The notes: generated by a model from the letters alone, not told the origin. Positions 1 to 6,503 are shown, counted from the first letter of the stretch. The stretch is DNA of 11,031 bases from Nocardioidaceae bacterium (GCA_013811715.1 JACCUS010000317.1:1-11031), one strand, 5' to 3'. Made by a program: numbers and translations.

Positions 1-540
1 TCGGCAGACCTGCTCGTCCGGGCGTGGGTCCGCAGCTTCGGTGTCCGGGCCACGCTGAGCAACTCCTCCAACAACTACGGGCCGCTCCAACACGTCGAGA
101 AGTTCATCCCACGCCAGATCACGAACATCCTTGCCGGGGTGAAACCCAAGCTGTACGGCGCCGGTGTGAACGTGCGCGACTGGGTCCACGTCGACGACCA
201 CAACGACGCGGTCGTGACGATTTTGGAGCAAGGCAGGATGGGCGAGACCTATCTGATCGGAGCAGATGGTGAGAGGACGAATCTCCAGATCGTCGCAATG
301 TTGCTGGAGTTGATGGGTAGGCCCCCGGACTGGTTCGACCTTGTCGGTGACCGCCCCGGCCACGACCTGCGCTATGCGATCGACTCGACCAAGCTGCGTG
401 CGGAGACCGACTGGCGACCGCAGTACGCCGACATGAGCGACGGCCTGGCGTTGACCATCGACTGGTACCGAAGCCATGAGGCCTGGTGGCGACGGGACAA
501 AGGGGCCACCGAACTGAAGTATCAGCGGCTCGGGCGCTGA
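1..540 (+). CDS. rmlB: dTDP-glucose 4,6-dehydratase, C-terminal 179 residues (5' end outside window)
   Basis: RmlB is the cytoplasmic NAD-dependent SDR-family enzyme that converts dTDP-glucose to dTDP-4-keto-6-deoxyglucose, the second step of dTDP-L-rhamnose synthesis. The frame is open from base 1 and ends at TGA 538-540, giving 179 residues of a family of about 330. Visible family signatures are SNNYGPLQHVEKFIPR (near residues 23-38), KLYGAGVNVRDWVHVDDH (about 48-65), GETYLIGADGE and GHDLRYAIDSTK. The first residues (SADLLVRAW) directly follow the usual YxASKA segment, so the catalytic Tyr and Lys and the Rossmann NAD site lie upstream of the window. It converges on rmlA with only 13 bp between the two stop codons. 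The encoded pathway partners support a cell-wall or surface-polysaccharide role. Identity is clear from motif density. Confidence 0.96.
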   Translation, partial: SADLLVRAWVRSFGVRATLSNSSNNYGPLQHVEKFIPRQITNILAGVKPKLYGAGVNVRDWVHVDDHNDAVVTILEQGRMGETYLIGADGERTNLQIVAMLLELMGRPPDWFDLVGDRPGHDLRYAIDSTKLRAETDWRPQYADMSDGLALTIDWYRSHEAWWRRDKGATELKYQRLGR

Positions 541-553
541 TCGCACAGGAACG

Positions 554-1456
554 TCAGGTGGCGGGCGGCCGGTGGCGTGCGGACGCTCCCCTCCCGTGCT
601 CGACGAGGTCGATCAGGTAGGTTCCGTAGCCACTCTTCACCATCGTCTTAGCTCGTTCGAGCAGGTCGTCGTCAGTCAAGAAGCCCTGCCGCCACGCGAT
701 CTCCTCCGGGGAGCCGATCTTGAGTCCCTGCCGGCTCTCGATCGTGCGGATGAAGTTGCTGGCGTCGTTGAGTGAGTCGAACGTCCCTGTGTCCAGCCAG
801 GCGGTGCCACGGGCCAGCACGGTGACGTGCAGCGCCTCGCGCTCCAGGTAGGCCCGGTTGATGTCGGTGATCTCGAACTCTCCGCGTGGGGACGGCCGCA
901 ACTGCTTGGCGATCTCGACGACGTCGTTGTCGTAGAAGTAAAGTCCCGGCACGGCGAAGTTGCTGCGGGGACTCGTCGGCTTCTCCTCCAAGGACAGTGC
1001 CCGTCCCGCCTCGTCGAACTCGACCACACCGTACGCCTGGGGATCGGTCACCCAGTAGGCGAAGACTGACGCGCCGTCCCGCAGGGCGAACCGCTCGAGC
1101 TGGGTGCCCAGGCCCTGACCGTAGAAGATGTTGTCACCCAAGATGAGGGCACACCGCTCGGTCGCGATGAACTCCTCGCCGATCACGAAGGCCTGCGCGA
1201 GTCCGGCCGGCTTCGGCTGGTGGGCGTACTCGATGGAGACGCCGAATCTGAACCCGTCCCCGAGGAGGCGCTGAAACCCCTCGGCCTCGTGAGGTGTGGT
1301 GATCACCAGGATGTCCCGGATCCCGGCCAGCAACAGCGTGGACAGCGGGTAGTAGATCATCGGTTTGTCGTAGACGGGCATCAGTTGCTTGCTCACGCCG
1401 AGCGTGATCGGGTGCAGCCGTGATCCGGCGCCCCCGGCCAAGATGATTCCGCGCAT
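554..1456 (-). CDS. rmlA: glucose-1-phosphate thymidylyltransferase
   Basis: RmlA joins dTTP and glucose-1-phosphate to make dTDP-glucose, the first step of dTDP-L-rhamnose synthesis, in the cytoplasm. The 300-residue length is normal for the family. The nucleotide-binding signature GGAGSRLHPIT is at residues 8-18, followed by VSKQLMPVYDKPMIYYPL, the Mg-binding LGDN with Asp108, then EEKPTSPRSNFAVPGLYFYD and GEFEITDIN. I chose ATG at 1454-1456 because translation there begins MRGIILAGG, the canonical N terminus. The longer open frame to 1513 adds 19 residues that do not resemble the family and overlaps the divergent gene. Only a weak AGG precedes the ATG, and a -10-like GATACT ends 8 nt before it, so the mRNA may be leaderless or nearly so. 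The tail after LIDLVE (about 14 residues, Arg/Ala/Pro-rich) looks non-conserved. Confidence 0.95.
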   Translation of the reverse strand: MRGIILAGGAGSRLHPITLGVSKQLMPVYDKPMIYYPLSTLLLAGIRDILVITTPHEAEGFQRLLGDGFRFGVSIEYAHQPKPAGLAQAFVIGEEFIATERCALILGDNIFYGQGLGTQLERFALRDGASVFAYWVTDPQAYGVVEFDEAGRALSLEEKPTSPRSNFAVPGLYFYDNDVVEIAKQLRPSPRGEFEITDINRAYLEREALHVTVLARGTAWLDTGTFDSLNDASNFIRTIESRQGLKIGSPEEIAWRQGFLTDDDLLERAKTMVKSGYGTYLIDLVEHGRGASARHRPPAT

Positions 1457-1464
1457 GAGACCTG

Positions 1465-1470
1465 AGTATC
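1465..1470 (-). promoter_or_regulatory. candidate -10 element for rmlA
   Basis: On the minus strand this reads GATACT, five of six matches to TATACT-like actinobacterial -10 boxes. Its end is 8 nt before the rmlA ATG, so transcription would start at or just before the start codon. No clear -35 is visible. It shares a 50-bp divergent spacer with the promoter of the DJ-1 family gene. Confidence 0.4.
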
Positions 1471-1494
1471 TCCGATCACGCGGGAGAGCGCGAG

Positions 1495-1500
1495 TAGCAT
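1495..1500 (+). promoter_or_regulatory. candidate -10 element, leaderless start of DJ-1 family gene
   Basis: TAGCAT fits the actinobacterial TAnnnT -10 pattern and is separated from the GTG start at 1507 by 6 nt. That is the spacing expected when the first transcribed base is the start codon. No Shine-Dalgarno sequence lies at a normal distance. The same TAGCAT, with nearly the same flanks (CGAxTAGCATGG), occurs before clpC at 9085. The alternative ATG at 1499 opens only a 3-codon frame. Confidence 0.45.
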
Positions 1501-1506
1501 GGCGCT

Positions 1507-2085
1507 GTGACACTCACCGAAAAGAAGGTCCTCCTGCTCGCTGCCGACCTGTTCGAGGACATGGAGTTGCTGTACCCGCTCTACCGCCTTGGCGAGGAAG
1601 GCGTCGCGGTCACGGTGGCTGGACTCGACGATCGTCCGGTGACCGGCAAGAAGGGGCACGGGCCGGTGGCCGTGGACACCACGGTTGACCGCCTGTCCGC
1701 GAACGACTTCGACGGCTTGGTCATCCCGGGCGGGTTCGCCCCGGACAAGCTGCGACGCTCGGAGGCAGTGCTCACCTTGGTGCGGGACTTCGACGACGCC
1801 GGCAAACCGGTCGCGTTCATCTGCCACGCCGGTTGGGTGCCGATCTCGGCGCAGATCGTCAAGGGCCGGCGCGCGACCAGCGTCAGCGCCATCCGCGACG
1901 ACATGGTCAACGCCGGCGTGGACTGGGTGGACGAGGCCACGGTGGTCGACGGAAACCTCATCTCAGCCCGGACACCGTCCGATCTTGGCCCGTGGATGAG
2001 GGCCCTCCTGGCGGCGCTGCAGTCTCCTCCCCGTGAGCCCGGCCGTCAGGCGGGCGACGAGTCGGACGTGACCACCCACAAGTGA
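1507..2085 (+). CDS. DJ-1/PfpI superfamily protein (type 1 glutamine amidotransferase-like)
   Basis: The 192-residue cytoplasmic protein has the DJ-1/PfpI fold. Members act as stress-related proteases, glyoxalases or deglycases, and the substrate here is unknown. Visible elements are the N-terminal strand KVLLLAADLFEDMEL with the conserved Glu17, IPGGFAPDKLRR at 73-84, the nucleophile elbow FICHAGW with Cys106-His107 at 104-110, and a C-terminal VDGNLISARTPSDL. The Cys-His pair and Glu17 match the PfpI catalytic arrangement, so an active protein is expected. Translation begins at GTG 1507, preceded by a candidate -10 box that suggests a leaderless mRNA. The last ~20 residues are polar and probably disordered. 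It diverges from rmlA and has no pathway link to it that I can see; the next gene converges on it. Family assignment is firm, specific function is not. Confidence 0.9.
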   Translation: MTLTEKKVLLLAADLFEDMELLYPLYRLGEEGVAVTVAGLDDRPVTGKKGHGPVAVDTTVDRLSANDFDGLVIPGGFAPDKLRRSEAVLTLVRDFDDAGKPVAFICHAGWVPISAQIVKGRRATSVSAIRDDMVNAGVDWVDEATVVDGNLISARTPSDLGPWMRALLAALQSPPREPGRQAGDESDVTTHK

Positions 2086-2138
2086 CCGCGGGTGGCGCTT
2101 CGGGCGGCTCGTTCGGAGGACCCAGCGTCACGTCCACT

Positions 2139-2167
2139 CTGTCAACCGATCACCCTGTCAACCGATC
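2139..2167. repeat. two-copy direct repeat, 13-bp unit, 16-bp period
   Basis: CTGTCAACCGATC occurs at 2139-2151 and again, exactly, at 2155-2167. The copies lie in the 175-bp space between the convergent DJ-1 family and flippase genes, after the DJ-1 stop. On the minus strand each copy contains TTGACA, but no convincing -10 follows. A simple tandem duplication is the likeliest explanation; a binding site is possible. Confidence 0.8.
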
Positions 2168-2257
2168 GTCTGCCTTAGCCGGTTTCGCGTCGAGGTCGGG
2201 GTGGGTCAGGATCGCGTCGACCACGATGCGCGTGCCGGCGACCAGGGTGTCGTAGGG
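2153..2257 (-). pseudogene. coding-like remnant or read-through extension after the flippase stop codons
   Basis: Directly behind the flippase stop (TAG, 2261-2263) comes a second in-frame TAG (2258-2260). After that the same frame is open for 35 codons before TGA at 2150-2152. The translation starts PYDTLVAGTRIVVDAILTHP and is mostly made of codons ending in C or G, as in genuine genes of this genome. It could be the old C terminus of the flippase cut off by CAG-to-TAG changes, the tail of a lost neighbouring gene, or chance. No start codon or ribosome site of its own is evident. I do not recognise a family. The last codons run into the 16-bp-period direct repeat. The rest of the 2086-2260 gap shows nothing else. 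Confidence 0.3.
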
Positions 2258-2260
2258 CTA

Positions 2261-3529
2261 CTACTGAGCCCGATCGGCCAGCTCGCCAGGGTGCCGCGCC
2301 ACCGCCGCCATCAAAGTCACGAACGCGACGGACTCCGCCGCCACGAAGGCCACACATGCTCGGTCCAGCGGGGGAGGGCCGGCCAGCACGAAGCAGACAC
2401 CGGCCGCGAAGGCCCCTGCCAGCCAAGCTCGCGTGACGACACCAGGCCGGTTCTGGGCCATCGCGATCACGGTGGCGAGGAGGTTGGCGACGGCGAACGC
2501 GCTGCCCACCGCCACCAGCACGAGGAGCGACCGTGGGAGCGAGATCCCCTCACCGAACACGAGCTCGGTGAGGGACCCTCCCACTGTCGCGCCGATCGCC
2601 GCGGCGACCACGACGGCGACCGCGGTGGAGCCCAAGACCAGGAGGGCGGTCCGCCTGAGGGATGTCGCGTCGCCATCCACGACCATCCGCGTGAGCTTCC
2701 CGGTGAGCTGCGACACGACTCCCAAGCCGAACGTGTACGGCGCCCGGAACAGCGCCAATGCCGAGAAGAGGGCGGTGACCTGAACCGCAGTGCCGCCGCC
2801 AAGGGTCAACAGCACCGGGCTCCCCGTGAGGATGACCTGGGCCAGCAGCTGCGCACTCGATGCCCGGCTCAGGAAGGCCAGTGCCTGCTCGCGCCGCTCG
2901 CCGCCGCGCCAGTGGGGCGAGAATCGCAGGGAAGAGGGCCACCACAGCCCGGCGAGGGCACCACATGTGAGACAGAGCCCGTACGCGACAGCGGACTCCA
3001 CGTCCAAGATCAGCAGGACGAGGGCGGCCAGGCACCGCACGGCGTTCTCGGTCACGATCTGGAGGGCGAGGCTGGTGAATCGACGGCGTGCAGCGAGCGC
3101 ACCTCGCACAAGTCCGACCAGCCCGGACCCCAAGGTGACGCCCGCCACCATGAGCGGGAACCACACGTCGTCACGGTGGAACAGCGCCTCGCGCGCCGCC
3201 CACGCCAACCCACCGGAGGCTATCGCCGCCACGAGCATGACCGAGACGACGCGGGGCAGTGCCCGTCGGACCGGACCTTCGCCGCCCGTCGCCGCCACTG
3301 AACGGGCGATCCAGTGCTGGACCGGGAACGTGAGTGCCGCCGCGGCAAAACTCCAGTACGTCCACAGCACCGACACGGGAGCTGCCGCGGCCGGCCCAAG
3401 GCCACGCGTCATGGTGGCGAAGAACCCGTAGGCCAATAGTCCGCTGAGCGTTGACCCGGCGGCCAACATGGTGGTGTCCCGTCGCAGCACCCCCGCGAGG
3501 GGTGCGGGCGGGCGCGTGCGCCTGGCCAT
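2261..3529 (-). CDS. polytopic membrane protein, Wzx/MOP-type polysaccharide flippase-like
   Basis: The 422-residue protein is an integral membrane protein with about 12 hydrophobic segments, near residues 17-38, 53-70, 93-110, 124-144, 158-175, 178-196, 222-245, 250-275, 293-315, 332-358, 365-383 and 388-410. Short Arg-rich loops lie between them (for example ARRR, near 147-150). Length, segment count and the N-terminal GSTLSGLLAYGFFATMTRGLGP pattern resemble lipid-linked oligosaccharide flippases of the MOP superfamily, and the neighbouring rml genes fit that role. No catalytic motif exists to confirm it, so the substrate is unknown. ATG 3529 was chosen as the longest start; Met21 (3469) is an alternative, and neither has a strong ribosome site. 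It is transcribed away from the pan operon. The frame ends in two consecutive UAG codons. Confidence 0.75.
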   Translation of the reverse strand: MARRTRPPAPLAGVLRRDTTMLAAGSTLSGLLAYGFFATMTRGLGPAAAAPVSVLWTYWSFAAAALTFPVQHWIARSVAATGGEGPVRRALPRVVSVMLVAAIASGGLAWAAREALFHRDDVWFPLMVAGVTLGSGLVGLVRGALAARRRFTSLALQIVTENAVRCLAALVLLILDVESAVAYGLCLTCGALAGLWWPSSLRFSPHWRGGERREQALAFLSRASSAQLLAQVILTGSPVLLTLGGGTAVQVTALFSALALFRAPYTFGLGVVSQLTGKLTRMVVDGDATSLRRTALLVLGSTAVAVVVAAAIGATVGGSLTELVFGEGISLPRSLLVLVAVGSAFAVANLLATVIAMAQNRPGVVTRAWLAGAFAAGVCFVLAGPPPLDRACVAFVAAESVAFVTLMAAVARHPGELADRAQ

Positions 3530-3548
3530 CGAGAGGTCAGTCTGCCAT

Positions 3549-3572
3549 CAGCCGTGAGACATCCCACGGCTG
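3549..3572. promoter_or_regulatory. perfect 8-bp inverted repeat in the divergent flippase/pan spacer
   Basis: CAGCCGTG (3549-3556) and CACGGCTG (3565-3572) are perfectly complementary arms around an 8-nt spacer. The site lies 20 bp upstream of the flippase start and 113 bp upstream of the DUF2520 gene, within their 155-bp divergent spacer. It could be a dimeric repressor operator or a hairpin in the flippase leader. The regulator is unknown. Confidence 0.5.
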
Positions 3573-3573
3573 T

Positions 3574-3590
3574 CCCGGATGCTGCCCGGG
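3574..3590. repeat. second inverted repeat, 5-bp arms
   Basis: CCCGG (3574-3578) and CCGGG (3586-3590) flank a 7-nt loop and follow the 8-bp inverted repeat immediately, so the two could form tandem hairpins. Short GC-only arms occur easily by chance in this genome. The remainder of the spacer (3591-3684) contains TTGAGT at 3608-3613 and TACATT at 3603-3608, but no well-spaced promoter pair that I can defend. Confidence 0.3.
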
Positions 3591-3684
3591 CAGTTCGGGC
3601 GCTACATTTGAGTTCACCTGAGATTGGGGTGCATGCTCCAACGTCTGGTACCCCGCGGGGACTGGAACGGAAAGGCAGAGAAGC

Positions 3685-4581
3685 ATGGTCGCTTCGCAGT
3701 TCTCCATCGGCGTGATCGGCGCCGGGCGGGTCGGTGCGGTCCTTGCTGCCGGGCTCCGCGAGGCAGGACATCCGACCGCAGCGGTAGCAGGCGAGTCCGC
3801 GGCTTCCCGCACCCGGATCGAGACGTTGCTCCCGGGTACCCCGATCGAGAAGCCCACCGCAGTCGCCAGGAGCTGCGACCTGCTGCTTCTCACTGTCCCC
3901 GACGACGCCCTCGACAACGTGGTGCGGATGCTCGTCGCCTCCGGCGCCATCCGATCTGGGCAGTACGTCGTACACACCAGCGGACGGCACGGCATCCGCG
4001 TTCTCCAGCCCGCCATCGAGGCCGGTGCCTACGGACTCGCGATGCACCCCGCCATGACCTTCACCGGCACGGACGTCGACCTTGATCGGCTTCCGGGCTG
4101 CGTCCTCGGTGTGACGTGCGACCCCGTCGAACGGCCGGTCGCTGAGGCCCTCGCGGCGAGCCTCGGCGCCAAGGTCAACTGGGTCACCGAAGAGAACCGA
4201 CCGCTGTACCACGCTGCGCTCGCGCATGGCGCCAACCACCTGGCGACCCTGGTCGCCCAGGCGATGCACCTGCTGGCGGCAGCCGGGTCCGACGACCCCG
4301 CGGCCACGCTGCAGCCGCTCCTCACGGCGGCGCTCGACAACGCCTTGACCTACGGCGACGCAGCCCTCACGGGGCCGATCATGCGCGGGGACGTCGAGAC
4401 CGTGCGTTCCCATCTGCGCAGCCTGGCGCTCGCCGGGCAGCCACGATCGACGACTGAGTCCTACGTCGTGATGGCCCGCGCAACCGCCAACCACGCGGTA
4501 GCCGACGGCCGTCTCGAACCTCGGCGCGCCGCAGTCCTGATGGGGATGCTCAACGACGCTCTTGCCGGGATCTCGGCGTGA
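3685..4581 (+). CDS. Rossmann-like/DUF2520 domain oxidoreductase, first gene of the pan operon
   Basis: This is a 298-residue soluble protein related to M. tuberculosis Rv3603c. An N-terminal NAD(P)-binding Rossmann domain shows IGVIGAGRVG with Gly12-x-Gly14-x-x-Gly17, LLLLTVPDDAL (66-76), HTSG (97-100) and the DUF2520-type HPAMTF (121-126). The C-terminal helical domain begins around ENRPLYHAALAHGANHL. The overall plan resembles ketopantoate and 6-phosphogluconate-type reductases. Because it is translationally coupled to panC (GTGA overlap, 4578-4581), a role as the ketopantoate reductase that makes pantoate is attractive, but this is inferred from context. ATG 3685 follows a purine-rich GAAAGGCAGAGAAGC. 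Its promoter should lie in 3530-3684. Confidence 0.88.
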   Translation: MVASQFSIGVIGAGRVGAVLAAGLREAGHPTAAVAGESAASRTRIETLLPGTPIEKPTAVARSCDLLLLTVPDDALDNVVRMLVASGAIRSGQYVVHTSGRHGIRVLQPAIEAGAYGLAMHPAMTFTGTDVDLDRLPGCVLGVTCDPVERPVAEALAASLGAKVNWVTEENRPLYHAALAHGANHLATLVAQAMHLLAAAGSDDPAATLQPLLTAALDNALTYGDAALTGPIMRGDVETVRSHLRSLALAGQPRSTTESYVVMARATANHAVADGRLEPRRAAVLMGMLNDALAGISA

Positions 4582-5495
4582 GCGCGGAGCCCACCGCCCG
4601 GCCGGCATCCCCGCGTCAGAGGGTCGATGCGCGAGTCGTGACGACGCGGGCGGCTCTGCAGGTCGGGCTTCGCGAACACGGAGCCGGGTCGGCTCGGGTG
4701 GCGCTCGTCCCGACCATGGGTGCGCTGCATGCCGGGCACGTCGCGCTCTTCGACGAAGCCCGCACTCGCGGCGACGTGCTGGTGGTCTCGATCTTCGTCA
4801 ACCCGATGCAGTTCGGCCCCAGCGAGGATCTGGCGGCCTACCCGCGCAGCCTCGACGCAGATCTCGAGATCTGCGACGAGAACGGAGTCGATCTGGTCTT
4901 CGCCCCTGATCTCGACACCGTCTATCCGGGCGGCCTGCCACAGGTCACGATCGAGCCCGGCGCCGTCGCCACGATCCTCGACGGCGCGAGCCGACCCGGG
5001 CACTTCCGCGGCGTGCTCACTGTGGTGGCGAAGCTGTTCGGGCTCGTGCAGCCGGCCATTGCCGTCTTCGGTGAGAAGGACTACCAGCAGCTCGTGCTGA
5101 TCAGGCGGATGGCCGCCGACCTCTGCCTGGCGACCGAGATCGTCGGCGGCGAGACGGTCCGGGACCCGGACGGGTTGGCGCTGAGCTCCCGCAACCGCTA
5201 CCTCTCAGCGGCTGACCGGGCCTCGGCGCTGGCGTTGAGCCGCGCGCTCCGGGCCGGGCAGGCGGCAGGTGCAGGCGGACCGGACGACGTACTGGTTGCC
5301 GCGGGGGCGGTCCTTGCCGTCGAGCCGGGGCTGGCGGTGGACTACCTCGCGCTGCGCGCCACCGACCTCGGCGAGGCGCCGGAGACCGGCGACGCACGGC
5401 TACTCGTCGCCGCCAGGGTTGGCACCACTCGGCTGATCGACAACGTTGCCGTTCGGCTCCAAGACCGACGGCTCAGCAGTGCGATGCAGCCATGA
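4578..5495 (+). CDS. panC: pantothenate synthetase (pantoate-beta-alanine ligase)
   Basis: PanC joins pantoate and beta-alanine with ATP to form pantothenate, via a pantoyl-adenylate intermediate, in the cytoplasm. The 305-residue protein carries all main signatures: PTMGALHAGH (45-54, HIGH-like), FVNPMQFGPSED (73-84), RPGHFRGV (139-146), GEKDYQQL (165-172) and SSRNRYL (203-209, KMSKS-like). The residues visible in these motifs are the usual ones, so activity is expected. The GTG start at 4578 overlaps the preceding stop in GTGA, implying translational coupling. The first ~17 residues before DARVVTTR look non-conserved. The stop overlaps the panD start in ATGA. Beta-alanine must come from elsewhere if the adjacent panD remnant is non-functional. 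Confidence 0.97.
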   Translation: MSAEPTARPASPRQRVDARVVTTRAALQVGLREHGAGSARVALVPTMGALHAGHVALFDEARTRGDVLVVSIFVNPMQFGPSEDLAAYPRSLDADLEICDENGVDLVFAPDLDTVYPGGLPQVTIEPGAVATILDGASRPGHFRGVLTVVAKLFGLVQPAIAVFGEKDYQQLVLIRRMAADLCLATEIVGGETVRDPDGLALSSRNRYLSAADRASALALSRALRAGQAAGAGGPDDVLVAAGAVLAVEPGLAVDYLALRATDLGEAPETGDARLLVAARVGTTRLIDNVAVRLQDRRLSSAMQP

Positions 5496-5701
5496 TCCGC
5501 ACCGTGAGGAAGTCGAAGGTCCACCGGGCCACCGTCACGCAGGCCGACCTGAACTACGTCGGATCGGTTACCGTCGACGCCGACCTGCTCGACGCGGCCG
5601 ACGCCTCGGCGATCGCGCTGCCGGACTCGCCCGCGGCTGTCGGGTTGTCGGTGCCTTCTCAGGCGCTGGCTGATGCTCAACCGTCGCGCACGGCTGGCTA
5701 G
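5492..5701 (+). pseudogene. panD: truncated aspartate 1-decarboxylase (PanD) remnant with unrelated tail
   Basis: PanD makes beta-alanine from aspartate; the proenzyme cleaves itself between Gly24 and Ser25 to form a pyruvoyl cofactor. The N terminus is convincing: MIRTVRKSKVHRATVTQADL, Lys9, His11, Tyr22 and the Gly24-Ser25 site followed by VTVDADLLDAAD (27-38). After residue 38 similarity stops. The ORF continues 31 residues as Ala/Ser/Pro-rich sequence and ends at 69 residues, where family members have about 115-140. The missing part includes the segment around Arg54, Thr57 and Tyr58 of the known enzymes, so no functional enzyme is expected. The lost C-terminal part is not found in any frame before coaX, which suggests a deletion, perhaps reaching former genes between panD and coaX, and not a frameshift. 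The start overlaps the panC stop (ATGA). Confidence 0.85.
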
Positions 5702-5720
5702 CCCCCAGGACCTGGTGCTC

Positions 5721-6503
5721 GTGTCCTTGCTGTGCATCTACGTGAGCAACTCCGAGACGACGTTGGGGCTCTTCGACGGCACCGACCTGTCGGCGCATTG
5801 GAGAGTGGCGACCGTCGAACGGCGAACGGCCGACGAGTGGGGGGTCCTGTTCGAGAGTCTGCTCGGCGGTAGAACCGAACCCAGCCGGGTCGACGGCATC
5901 TGCCTGTGCTCGACGGTGCCTGCGGTGCTGCCGGAGATGAGGCAGATGATCGCTCGGTACTTCCCGACCGCGCCTACGGTGGTGGTCGGCGCCGGGGTGA
6001 GGACCGGGCTGCCCGTGCTGGTGGACAACCCGCGAGAAGTCGGCACCGACCGGATCGCCAACGCGCTGGCGGCACTGGACCTGTACGGCGCGCCATGCAT
6101 CGTTGTGGGCTTCGGTCTGGCGACCACCTTCGACGTCGTGAACGAGAACGGTGAGTATGTCGGTGGCGCTATCGCCCCCGGTGCCGAAGTATCCCTTGCA
6201 GCGTTGGGTGATCAGGGCGCCCAGCTGAGGAGAGTCGAGCTGGTCAGGCCCGGATCGGTGATCGCGAAGAACACCGTCGAGGCGATGCAGTCCGGCGCCA
6301 TCTACGGTCTCGCGGGGCAGGTCGACGGCATCGTCCGCCGGATGCGCGCCGAGCTAGGGGTTGCCGAGTCTGTGCTGGAGGTCGTCGCCGCTGGCGGGTT
6401 CGCCGAGAGGGTGCTCGGCGACTGCGACACCGTGACCAGGCACGAGCCGCACCTGACCCTGCATGGCCTGCGCCTCATCTTTGTGCGCAACCAGCGCCGA
6501 TAG
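5721..6503 (+). CDS. coaX: type III pantothenate kinase homologue with degenerate nucleotide/metal sites
   Basis: CoaX phosphorylates pantothenate, the first step of CoA synthesis. GTG 5721 gives 260 residues starting MSLLCI, the usual length and N terminus; AGGA lies 10 nt upstream. GTG 5715 is an alternative, and ATG 5673 would add 16 non-conserved residues. Conserved parts are TTLGLFDG, VGAGVRTGLPVLVDNP, EVGTDR with the presumed catalytic Asp110, GGAIAPG, KNTVEAMQSGAIYG and HLTLHGLRL. Two hallmark motifs are altered: DxGNT reads Y7-V-S9-N-S11, and DFGTATT reads G130-F-G-L133-A-T-T. Both Asp residues that bind metal or phosphate are gone, so kinase activity is doubtful. M. tuberculosis CoaX is also reported inactive, with CoaA supplying the activity. 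It lies 19 nt behind the panD remnant and is the last gene of the operon. Confidence 0.9.
   Translation: MSLLCIYVSNSETTLGLFDGTDLSAHWRVATVERRTADEWGVLFESLLGGRTEPSRVDGICLCSTVPAVLPEMRQMIARYFPTAPTVVVGAGVRTGLPVLVDNPREVGTDRIANALAALDLYGAPCIVVGFGLATTFDVVNENGEYVGGAIAPGAEVSLAALGDQGAQLRRVELVRPGSVIAKNTVEAMQSGAIYGLAGQVDGIVRRMRAELGVAESVLEVVAAGGFAERVLGDCDTVTRHEPHLTLHGLRLIFVRNQRR

Noticed and set aside
2201..3301. 366-codon rightward open frame
   Set aside because: It is antisense to the flippase and its product is a charged, low-complexity sequence without family features.
3409..4608. 399-codon open frame on the minus strand
   Set aside because: It lies mostly antisense to the DUF2520 gene and runs through the divergent spacer into the flippase in another frame; no recognisable domain.
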